A DNA stretch of 29,394 nucleotides from Cladophialophora immunda (taxonomy: Eukaryota > Ascomycota > Eurotiomycetes > Chaetothyriales > Herpotrichiellaceae): the NCBI RefSeq assembly GCF_000835495.1, contig NW_015622551.1:1-29394 (forward strand), written 5' to 3'. Positions 8,834 through 17,342 of this stretch are shown here, one piece after another. The stretch's first letter is position 1; every line of letters begins with the position of its first letter. The position numbers and the translations under genes are program-made. The notes beneath the pieces are model-generated. The model was not told the DNA's origin and searched no databases. It saw only the letters and a program-made list of their open reading frames with translations.

Positions 8834-9550
8834 CTATATCGAGACGTGATCGCCGTCGTCGTGGGGATCTGGCCTGGGAACGCGGCCGTCGGATTGAGTG
8901 GCCTTTGCAAGATACGGCTCTGGGGTTTCCAGGAGTGGGCTCTCCATATTCGACGTCACCCTCTTAGCTAGGCGGGAGGCAAGCTCGGCGGTAAACTCGG
9001 GGTGCTGCGCCAAACTCTCCATCGTTGAAGGCTCTTCTAGCCAGGCTAAATCAATATGCCAGCCGTACCAGTCCACCAGCAGTTTTCGGAACGGGAAGTG
9101 TGGGGGCATATTATCGAACGCGAAGCGAACCACCGGTAGTTGAGGAGGATCGACGCCCTGGGAGCGTAGGTAGAATAGCATCCGTATCACATCGTTCTTT
9201 AGCGGGTCACTCAGAACTTTATCGGCGAAGATGTATAACTTCGCCAGGAGGATGAAACGCTCGTCCCCCGAGTCCGGTAGATTGTAGGATTTGTAGTAAA
9301 CCCACTGGACGAAGCAAAGGACGGTAGCGGGATCGTCTTCTGGAAAGGTTATGAGCTGTTCATTCCCCTCTTTAAATTGAGATTCTAGGGCCGAGGTGAA
9401 AAAGGGGGCGGAAATCTCGAGGAGGGGTCTGTGGACGAGGAAGGAGGATTTGTCTCCGCCCACTAGTAGTTTGACGGTCGCGACGTCTTTAAAGTCAGGT
9501 AGTGTTAGACTCAGTCGCTCGGGAAGAGGGGGGGTCGCCGGGCCTGGCAT
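8834..9550 (-). CDS. BTB/POZ domain protein, 238 aa
   Basis: ATG at 9550 begins MPGPATPPLPERL and the frame is intact to 8834. Residues 20-115 form a clear fungal BTB domain: VKLLVGGDKSSFLVHRPLL (strands and the HxxLL helix), then SAPFFTSAL, FKEG, and an ITFPEDDPATVLCFVQWVY strand-helix, followed by the usual LYIFADKVL helix. The C-terminal part keeps the DWYGWHIDL helix seen in related fungal proteins, then a variable proline- and acid-rich tail. BTB domains dimerise and can bridge substrates to Cul3; no substrate-binding domain is visible. It is divergent from the gene at 9968, with about 420 nt between them. It is unrelated in detail to the BTB-like protein at 5764-6661 apart from the fold. 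Confidence 0.85.
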   Translation of the reverse strand: MPGPATPPLPERLSLTLPDFKDVATVKLLVGGDKSSFLVHRPLLEISAPFFTSALESQFKEGNEQLITFPEDDPATVLCFVQWVYYKSYNLPDSGDERFILLAKLYIFADKVLSDPLKNDVIRMLFYLRSQGVDPPQLPVVRFAFDNMPPHFPFRKLLVDWYGWHIDLAWLEEPSTMESLAQHPEFTAELASRLAKRVTSNMESPLLETPEPYLAKATQSDGRVPRPDPHDDGDHVSI

Positions 9551-9967
9551 CAGGAGGACGTGAACTGTCGAGGCTAGGTTTGGTTAATCGACTACCGTCT
9601 TGGGAAACCTTAGGGAATTGATATACCAGTAGGCGACTGTATCACGGATGAAGTGACGAGGAGAGTGAATAGGGCCGGCGTAGGAGTAGTGAACAGGTTT
9701 AGGGTTCGCGGGGAAATTACCTTAATTAGGGACCTTGAAAACGTGGGCTATACTTTAAGTTAGCCACAATGTGGCTCAAAGCTGACCTAATCCTCGTCTA
9801 CTTCCAACCATCCATTTCTTATCGGTATATCATAATCGCATCGTCTCTTTTCCGGTTCAAACGAGTACTCAGCTTAGAATTTAGGGCGGGGGTTGCTCAC
9901 ATCTCCTACTCTCACCAGCATCGGTCCTAGGCCTTCTCACGCACGCGTGAAAGCTACGTCTCAGAAT
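9551..9967. other. Divergent intergenic region
   Basis: The presumed promoters of the BTB gene and the gene at 9968 lie here. Four separate TTAGGG hexamers occur (about 9608, 9701, 9734 and 9880), not in tandem. No TATA box or operator is convincingly placed. Confidence 0.4.
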
Positions 9968-10750
9968 ATGTCGACACCGCCATTTCAGGACTGGAAGCTC
10001 CAGCTAGGTCGTTCGTACGTTCAACAGGTACTCGCGTTTCCCACAACTGCCGCGTGCTTTGACAGCTTCTATTGGCACGCGACCTGCTGGATCGAGCCTC
10101 TTACTATCGGCGACCTCCCGCCTCATATCTATAACCGGATCCGGTCCCGCGTGCGGCCAGACCTCCGACCTTGGGGCGGACCTCTGATTCAGCTATACGA
10201 GTTTGGCGGACCTAGACGGTACCACGAGCCGAACGGGATTTCATTACCACGGGAGATTCGGCTCTTACTAGTGTTCCCCTATCTAGAGGAAGATATCTTG
10301 GAAGAGGCGAGACTACGGAAATGGATGGAGGAAGTGGTCATCCCCGCGATCGGGCAATCGCTACCGTCCCATGCGCTCCAGCATTTCCACCACAGCAGCG
10401 TCCGGATGATCCAGTTAAATAGCCAAGCGGCGCGGGTAGAAGGTCTCCAGGACGTCCCCGACCTTCAACTGGATTTTTATCTCCAGCCGGAGCAACTGGA
10501 CTGCGTATGGAAGAAGATTCGAGACAAATGCGAGACGGTCGGGTTCGAAGAGTTTCGGGGGGTGTGCCCGGTCATCCTCGCCCGGTATAGTCCGCTACGA
10601 TTTGACGGACCCTCACGCGAAGAAGCGTTCCAAAAACTCGTCAGAAATTGGAATTCATGCATAGCGATGTCATGTATTCCTCAAGATGGGTTCTATGTCG
10701 AGTTTATAACGGAAGGGGATATAGGTGTTCCGGAAGGGGTTATCAGCTAG
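9968..10750 (+). CDS. Short paralogue of the large gene B family, 260 aa
   Basis: ATG at 9968 starts MSTPPFQDWKLQ; the frame extends upstream only to a TTG at 9893. The protein matches, piece by piece and in order, the middle of the large protein encoded at 22987-24738: VFPYLEED against LFPHL, LRKWMEEVVIPAI against LSRWLDQIFYPIL, SQAARVEG against SKARQVEA, FYLQPEQLDCVWKKI against YHLQPEYLGSIWTDI, and FEEFRG against LADFRE. It stops shortly after the position matching DVGTEICP of the long protein. It therefore holds only one domain of that family, with its own intact start and stop. It has no signal peptide or membrane helix. Function is unknown. Confidence 0.75.
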   Translation: MSTPPFQDWKLQLGRSYVQQVLAFPTTAACFDSFYWHATCWIEPLTIGDLPPHIYNRIRSRVRPDLRPWGGPLIQLYEFGGPRRYHEPNGISLPREIRLLLVFPYLEEDILEEARLRKWMEEVVIPAIGQSLPSHALQHFHHSSVRMIQLNSQAARVEGLQDVPDLQLDFYLQPEQLDCVWKKIRDKCETVGFEEFRGVCPVILARYSPLRFDGPSREEAFQKLVRNWNSCIAMSCIPQDGFYVEFITEGDIGVPEGVIS

Positions 10751-11410
10751 GGAGAGGGTTAAAAGGGGGATTCATATAATACTATGCCCGAAAACCGGTT
10801 TCGAGGGGGGTGGGGTAGGCGTCCCTCAGGGGACGACTCCAAACTAGGCGCAAGAGCACCGAAATTTAAACTTTGATACTTAGGGGGGAAAACGGGGGGG
10901 GAGTAGGTAGGGCTCCGAAATGAATACGAATAATGTGAATATTCACGAATAAATACGAATATGAATATGTTGAAGCAAGTGATAGTATTGCTGGTTGTAA
11001 AGATTATCCTTTTTCTTCCTGTGGAAGCGGGATGACTATCTTAGATACACAAGCTCCTAATCCTTGTCACACCGTTTCAGCCACCGGGATCTTCAACACG
11101 AACTACCCTGTCGGAGTTTAAAGACAAGGTTCCACCATTTCCTTCCTGAGTCTGGACAGGATTTTCCCGAGGGCGACGGTAGATTTCCTGATTGCTGTGC
11201 CACTCATTTTCTCCAGAGGGCCAGCAAGGAATACGAGTAGACTTTTGAGGGCTTCAGGGCGTGGGCGCGAAATTGAGCAATTCCACAGTGTACCGGCCAA
11301 GGTACAGTAATGTCGAAGCGAGACTTGCGGTTGTTGAATTCCCGGATCCTTCTTTTCTTACACCCAAAGAGAGGGCCCTTCTGCCTCCCTCAAGACGATC
11401 ATTCTGTACA
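10751..11410. other. Intergenic region with G-rich tract and GAATAY repeat
   Basis: No coding frame with good composition is seen. G-rich runs occur near 10760-10820 and 10884-10912, followed by a short AT-rich repeat of GAATA words. The minus-strand frame at 11254-11466 is mostly the intron and 3' side of the next gene. Confidence 0.4.
10919..10972. repeat. Short degenerate GAATAY repeat
   Basis: Words of the type GAATACGAAT, GTGAATATTC, AATACGAAT and ATGAATATG follow one another. The tract is AT-rich within a G-rich flank. It may be a microsatellite or the scar of a mobile element; no target-site duplication is evident. Confidence 0.5.
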
Positions 11411-12210
11411 TTATGCCATGGGATTTCTTTCACGGTTGTCATCGTACGACTCCAATGCCCCTTCATCGATGTCGTTTCCCAGCCGACCGATTATACTTTC
11501 GTATTGTTCCCGACTGGGGTTTCTTCATTAGCGGAGATACAGTTAGAGAAGAGTGACACTTACACCCCCTCTGCAGATCGTCCAGTTCGTTCTGCCGCCT
11601 TCGCGAAATCTGGCTTGAAATGCGCCAATAAACAATAAATCTTTAGGAGAACTTCACCACTCGGGTAGCCAGTCGGGAGATCATCTTTCGTTTCAGTCTG
11701 CAACAGAGATTCGTCTCTCACTTCCAACCTGCATTGATCGCTGATTTCGAGGCCATTATTTCTTAGCATGACATCGAAAGTCATCACACTGCAAAGATAT
11801 CAGTTAATTGCCTTCCGGTCTATTCATAAAGGATAGACTTACGCCGGCCCCAGCCCCATGCTATTTCCCATGCTGATTATATCCTTAACTAGCATCCATT
11901 TATTGTCACCAGGTCTGCAGCCCTCAATGGCATGTGTAAACATGGCAAATACGAGTTCGTCTCGATGTACGCGTTGGGCCTCGATGGTCGACATTGCGAG
12001 ATGGAAGATTTGGAGGACGGGCAAGACCATGGAGACGCTTCGCCTGACACTGGTCCCTAGAAATTGGTATTCGGTGACGTCACGTGGGGTAAGCGCTAGG
12101 TTTTTAGTCTCCCGAGAGCCTTGCGATTTCAGCCTCGTCTCTGATAGCCTTGTACCCTGCCAGCCTTGCGGGTGTCACCTAATTCACCTACCCGATGTTC
12201 CCCTGTCCAT
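11411..12210 (-). CDS. Four-exon hypothetical protein, 199 aa
   Basis: Exons on the minus strand are 12210-12192 (19 nt, MDRGTS), 12095-11843, 11788-11564 and 11513-11411. The introns are 12191-12096 (GTAGGT to CCTAG, with GACTAAA near its end), 11842-11789 (GTAAGT to TGCAG) and 11563-11514 (GTAAGT, CTCTAAC branch, CCCAG). The total of 600 nt closes in frame. The protein has a helical middle (VLPVLQIFHLAMSTIEAQRV, then ELVFAMFTHAIEG), a segment WMLVKDIISMGNSMGLGPA, a second helical block around LLKIYCLLAHFKPDFAKAAE, and an acidic tail ending DDNRERNPMA. It looks like a soluble all-alpha protein. No family is recognised. The coherent splice sites and open exons argue that it is functional. Confidence 0.65.
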
Positions 12211-13265
12211 TTCCTGAGGAGTGGCTTTAGAGAAAGGATGTTCGTGATATTTCTCCACTGCTCAACAGCATTATTGCCTGTCCCTCGGCGACGCAACGAT
12301 TACAGCTTTTGCGGGCGCAACGAATGCCTTCACAAGAGGGAAAACCCTGGATGCGAGAACACCGCGTCAAACCCCGGAAAAGGAACCGAAGAGAGCCGTC
12401 GCCACGGTGAGCGGGGTGCAGGTGTGCTCCGCGCATAAGGGAGTAGATCTACAGGAAATGTGTGGAGTAAAGGGTGTTTGGTGATGGGTGAACAGGTGCT
12501 CGGTGCACGGGTAAGGAGCGGTGACGGCTCCACCAGTGAACCGCTCGCACGTGTCTGACCATCAGCGAAGAAGAGAGTGGGAAGGCGGGCGTGAGGATAA
12601 TTGGCGCAGTGGAGGCCCACAGAGAAGAACTGGAGGAGAAATGGTACGGGTGTGAGGTACGAAGTCAGTATTTTCTATTATAACTTGAAGTAGTTGTATT
12701 TTTTTCAGTATAGAGGTGTGCAGAGGGCTTTCATAGTATCAGGCTAATTAGATAGCGGGCTGCTCACGTCCGACAGGAGGGGGATCAAGTAATTGGTGCC
12801 GACTGGCCAGAACCGAGTTCCCACCCCCGACAAAGGGGCTTCGCCTCGCTTCCTAGGAGTACTCCCCCACGCCGCCGCCAACCATCGAGGGCATAGACCA
12901 GGCCTTCCGCGCTAACTATTCAAGGCTCTCAAACATCGAGAATAACCGGGACAGAACGAGGACTCTCAAAGGTCAATACCCTATTTTGGCGACGAAAAGG
13001 AAATCTGCTTGTCTCCTCTGCCTGCCTGTCTCCATCTTCGTTGCCCTCCACCGTCGGGCCATAGCAACGGCCCATCTGCGCCAGCTCCGACACCCACGGT
13101 GTCCGATCACCTTTTGAGCGAAGAACCCACTTTCGCTTCCACTTGTGGGATAGCAAATAAGACTAACTAGCCCGCTTCTCCAAGATAATTATAAATTGTC
13201 TAGAGCCTCTTCCGGCGCCACAAACCGAGATCGCTTCCACGGGACTTCGTCAACGCTGTAAATAG
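12211..13265. other. Intergenic, no gene seen
   Basis: About 1 kb between two minus-strand genes. Open frames on both strands (for example 12330-12620 and 12929-13156) are short, rich in Arg, Ser and Pro, and lack family features, so they are not called. A T-rich patch lies near 12698-12708. Confidence 0.4.
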
Positions 13266-14724
13266 TTAGACTGCTTTCGCCATAACAGAGGGGGGTGGTT
13301 GTAGGTACCTCTGGACCAAGTATTCACGCGCTTTGTCTGCAGACGCCTTCGACTTCTCCAGTTGATCGTCACGTCGAAGGTACCAAGCAAGCGTGGCTTC
13401 CTTGAGAGCTTTGCCGGCCAAAACGGTCGCGTTGTGCCACTTCGGAGTTGATTCACGTAGTGCGCTCTTCCTTCGTTCCACACTCTGATTCCAGTACCCC
13501 TTGAGGCCTTCGTGGTATCCGCTCAAAAACACGTAATAAAGACTCTCGCAAAGAAGGCGAGTTTGGTGTAAGTAGACCACAGCGTCGTCGCCATGGTCTA
13601 GCTCAGGGATCGATTGTCGCCGGTGACCGTCTGGAAACTCGCCCAAGAAGAACCGCGAAACTCGACGACCTGTCTCTTGTCGATCCTCAAACTTAAAGAA
13701 ATAAAAATATTGTCCATCGCACAACACAGCCATAATGGGCACGTAGAATCCATTCTGGGAGTTCATCCAGGCGCAAGCTGTATATCCATTAACGAAGTCC
13801 CGATCTAGAATTAATAGCCGAGTACAACTTACCGTCACACTCTGCTATCACCTGTGCATAGCAATTAAGACGTTCCGTCAGGTTGCCGACATTCAATTTC
13901 ACCTCGATGAACACCACCGTGACTCCTCGATACGTCTTAAATTGATATTCAATGTGGCCCTTTGTTGCGATTGTACCCTCTAACATTGCCTCCGGGGTAT
14001 TGAACATAAGTCCAGAAAACTCTGCGACGATTCGGTTGAAATAGCCCGAGAGAAACCGCGCCCGAGCTTCCTCATTGGGGTGTCGACTTGGGGATCCGTA
14101 TTGCAATTGATAAATTCCAACATCGTCCAGGATTTCCTCGAAAAGCGAGTTGGGCAAACGGGCTCGAAACATCTCAAAGGTGGGTATATCTTCCCCCTGT
14201 AGAGTCGGCAGCGAGCCCAGCTTAGGAGCGACTTCACCGTATGTGACTCTTGAGAAGCTGACGTCCAGGTTTTTTTCTGGCGGTTCATCAGTCGAGGTTC
14301 CCGGCCGTGACTTGGTGGTGAGGAACTTACCTCTCAAAAGCTCTTTCAAGAGGGAATAGTTGAACTGATGCTTGTACATCAACTCAAGAATCATAACTTG
14401 TGCCATTTTTGGATTTTCCACCATTTTCAACACCTCTTCGATCAAATCTTTATCCGTCAGAGAGTTGCTGGTGGCGCGCGTGCCGTGATCTTCGGAAGCA
14501 TCTTGAGGGCTCTCGCGTTGCTGTGGCGTCGCAGTAATTGATTCAGTCTCAGTAGGTGTAGGGGGAGGGAGTAGTTTTCCGCGTGAATCGGTTTTTCGAC
14601 GGCTCCATGAGCGTGTTCTCGAGGGTTGGAGGCTGCCGGACGGAGTAGGATCACGTAGACGTGGGGGTGCTTGCTTATAATCTTGTCCATCGGTTATTGG
14701 GGTTTTTAGGGGATCAGCTCGTCT
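13266..14724 (-). CDS. PD-(D/E)XK nuclease-like fungal protein, one intron, start unresolved
   Basis: Exon 1 ends at 13833 and exon 2 is 13777-13266; the intron 13832-13778 (55 nt) is GTAAGT to ATACAG. The C-terminal half carries VVFIEVKLN, an ExK-type catalytic strand, followed by a helix CYAQVIAECDAC, in which Gln is typical of PD-(D/E)XK enzymes. It continues with FYVPIMAVLCDGQYFYFFKF, as in a widespread fungal family I recognise from memory. The frame is open upstream to 14724 with a Ser/Thr/Pro/Arg-rich, disordered-looking N-terminus, but it has no ATG before 14424 (MVENPKM). The ATG at 14690 is in another frame. A lost start, an upstream exon or an indel are all possible. From 14424 the product is 367 aa. 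Such proteins are predicted DNA-cleaving enzymes of unknown target. Confidence 0.7.
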
Positions 14725-15467
14725 TCAAACGGGACAATTTTTGCTAGCCGTTCCTTGTCAGATGGCGGGAACAGTCACGCACGACTAGTTCCCGAACCTG
14801 CGAGGACTTTTGGGGGTCCCCGGTCACACGGCGAAGTTTGTGGGAACCGTGGATGGCATTGTCGCAGGTGAAGAGGACCAACCTCTCCGCTAGTTTGTCC
14901 ACAACGATCTGGTACCATCTCCGGCATGATAGCGCTAAGTCTCATACCTGATCCGATAAGCAGAAACATTGTCCTTCTCGGAAACCGGGGGAGCGAGGTA
15001 CTCGAGAATCATGAGAGCCTGCTCAGAGGGTAGCATCTGAAGACCGGGACCCCTAGGCTTCTCCCGACTTCGCCCATCAGATAACGGTGATGAAGACAAA
15101 TGCCCCGGATGGGCAGTAGATGGTGAAGAATGGACCTGTCATTTTGTTGTTCGATAGTGTAGTGGGCTCGAATGACCCTGCAGTTTGCATGGTCAGCCGT
15201 GAAGTGAGACGCCTTCGCTGCCAACATTGGCCGGTACAGTGGTCTTCAGTACGGGCCTCTTCTTCCCAGTCCGTTAGTGATCTCCAGGCCGTTATCAGGT
15301 CTTCCACGACCAGGAATCTAGGTATCAGAGCGTTCTTCAAAGGTCAGTGGGGCTGCAATCAGCTCGGCAGCTGACAAGTGAGCGAGTGAGACGTTCCTCG
15401 ATCTACAATGTTGTGTCCGCCGGTCTCAAAAATGTTCTCCTCTGGTGGCTTTCTAGAGGATTGTAAC
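14725..15467. other. Non-genic stretch, possibly decayed retroelement
   Basis: Only broken frames are seen. One minus-strand phrase, HFTADHAN near 15190-15215, recalls the TDHANL motif of retroelement RNase H, but its context is not convincing. See the retropepsin-like frame just downstream. Confidence 0.3.
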
Positions 15468-15572
15468 TCATTTCAACCGGAGCGGTGGCTCGAGGTTTCT
15501 GACCTTGAGCGGGTGAAAGGCCATGTTTGCGGTACTGGCTCCCATGTCCACTAATGCATTCACGCTGATTTG
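15468..15572 (-). mobile_element. Possible retropepsin relic of a Ty3/gypsy element
   Basis: A 34-codon minus-strand frame between two stops contains ALVDMGAST, matching the active-site form (A/L)(V/I)D(T/S)GA(S/T) of retroelement aspartic proteases, followed by ANMAF, as often follows it in fungal gypsy-type Pol proteins. The active-site Asp-Gly pair is interrupted by Met (DMG), which would not match an active enzyme. No gag, reverse transcriptase or paired LTR is identified nearby. The call rests on one motif. Confidence 0.3.
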
Positions 15573-16332
15573 CTAGGCTAGTCTGGTCATCGGGCGCGGC
15601 GCTGCGATGGATATTGTCATGATAGAAATATCGAAGCTTGTGCCGCAGTTGCCGCGACGTTATTAGGTAAGATGTCTCTATGGGTGTATCTTGTGCTGGC
15701 TATAAAGGCTCTTCTCGTTTCCCCCTGCGTCTGACATTCATTCTTCTCTAGTTCTCGTTCGCGCAGCCCGATGTAAGTGGTAGACCCGTGGCGGTTGGTT
15801 GCGGTGTAATAGGGAGTCGACGTTATGCTCAAACGGAGAACAGACCGACCAGGCGGGAAAAGGGGAGGGATCTCACAATCCATGGAGCGTGAATTGTAGT
15901 AGGCGGCACTGAGGGAAGGATCTCGAGCTCTGCAGCAAGTTGTCCTCCGCACTCATGTCGTGATGATTTTCTTTATCCGTAGGAGCTTAGGTCAAGCGGC
16001 CAAGACGGTTAAACAAGGCGCAGTTTAAAGAATGCCTTAAGAATGAGTTGACGGCAATGACAATATTTTGGGATAATATCCGACAAAATCACGCCGAGGA
16101 GGCTGTGGTCTCGACTACATTGTGATCAAGACAGAAAACTTGTTATCTCAACGGCCCCGCGTCGTTCACGTGATCGTCTCGGGACATGTGACGAAGTTTT
16201 CTCCCCACGCAGTTTTCGCAACCAAAACCTCCCTTTGTAATCACCCTTTGGACCATCACCACATAATCGACCGACACATCTAATCCCATGCGCATTTAAT
16301 TTCGATGCACTGCGACATGGTTTCAGCGGACG
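15573..16332. other. Intergenic, possible promoter-like or solo-LTR-like segment
   Basis: A GCTATAAAGGC box near 15698-15708 lies about 30 nt before a pyrimidine-rich CATTCATTCTTCTCTAG stretch, an arrangement typical of a fungal promoter or LTR. No second LTR or terminal inverted repeat was found. The minus frame at 15617-15952 is low complexity and rejected. Confidence 0.25.
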
Positions 16333-17052
16333 ATGAATTCACCCAACTTGTCCGAATCCCCCATCGTACCCTCTCTTGCACACGGAGACCTCGTCAAAAT
16401 GCTGGAGGACCTAGAAGAGACACCTGAACCTATTTTTCGCACTGAAAACGATCACCAACCGTTCCGTTTACTCTGGGACATAGAACAACGGCGATACAGC
16501 CCAGAGGAACTTGACGCTCTTCGAATAACGCTCCCTGATGCTATTTATTGGCAGTGTGAGGCTAGAAGATACAGCAACGAGCTATGTGAGCTGATATGGA
16601 GGGATTGCCTCAAGAAATATGAGGTGGAAGACGTGGAAGGCGTACAAGGGGTAGCAAAGGCGGATGGTTGGCGGAATGTCGCAACGGCATACAAGCGCCG
16701 CTTGAAGAGGCAAGGATGCACAACAAAACAATTGAGAGATTTCAGACTCTTGATCACGGATGAGAGACACTGGAAACCTGAGGCAGAACTTCTGCGACAA
16801 GTCTCCGCTCGTCGCGAGAGAGAAAGGCAAGAAAAGTATTTGGAACAGAACGCGTGCGTTCAGGGACTCCCTAGCCCAGCCCAGAGCGAGGTGTATGATA
16901 TGGACCTACAGCGAAAACCACGACCAGCGCGGCGGTCACAACGAATCTGCAAACAATTAGGGGGAAATAAAGCGGCAGATGACAGGTGGTCGGGGTTGCG
17001 CAGCAGAACTGCGTCTCGAGTTGGAAAACGCTCAGGAAGGGGCAAGCGCTAA
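16333..17052 (+). CDS. Hypothetical protein, 239 aa, basic C-terminus
   Basis: ATG at 16333 (MNSPNLSESPI) opens an intact single-exon frame to TAA 17050-17052. The N-terminal two thirds are helical and charged (LVKMLEDLEETPEP, then YSPEELDALRITLPDAIYW, then RNVATAYKRRLKRQG). The last 50 residues are strongly basic (RKPRPARRSQR and KRSGRGKR), which suggests nucleic-acid binding or nuclear localisation; that is inference. The aromatic-rich SNELCELIWRDCLKKYE segment resembles small fungal DNA-binding-like domains, but none is assigned. The FHA-kinase gene follows on the same strand about 290 nt downstream, so co-expression is possible. Confidence 0.7.
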   Translation: MNSPNLSESPIVPSLAHGDLVKMLEDLEETPEPIFRTENDHQPFRLLWDIEQRRYSPEELDALRITLPDAIYWQCEARRYSNELCELIWRDCLKKYEVEDVEGVQGVAKADGWRNVATAYKRRLKRQGCTTKQLRDFRLLITDERHWKPEAELLRQVSARRERERQEKYLEQNACVQGLPSPAQSEVYDMDLQRKPRPARRSQRICKQLGGNKAADDRWSGLRSRTASRVGKRSGRGKR

Positions 17053-17342
17053 AACGGGATCGTGAAACCCCGCCCCCACCCCTGATTCTATCATCCCACC
17101 GCATCCAATCCCTCGACTCTCGCGCCACCTCGGGTGACATGTCCATGCGTTTCATCTCGGCGCTTCCCCTTTGTTGGATTCGGGCTAGTTCACAATATAT
17201 ATCATTACATTCGGAAGGTATAAGTTCCCCATCCCGGGTTTTGTAATGCGTATACTAGCTCGCACTTACAGAAACCTCTCTCTGCGAATCACGGGACATT
17301 CGGACTACGCAAGTACATCACCTATCGGCCTCTTGAGACAAT

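Noticed and set aside
9600..9890. Several TTAGGG hexamers, as in fungal telomeres
   Set aside because: The copies are single and scattered rather than tandem, so they are not evidence of a telomere or internal telomeric tract.
12929..13156. Minus-strand 75-codon frame rich in Arg, Trp and Gly
   Set aside because: No homologue is recognised and no exon context is seen; low-complexity composition.
15617..15952. Minus-strand 111-codon frame
   Set aside because: Ser/Thr/Arg-rich without structure; it overlaps a promoter- or LTR-like segment of the plus strand.
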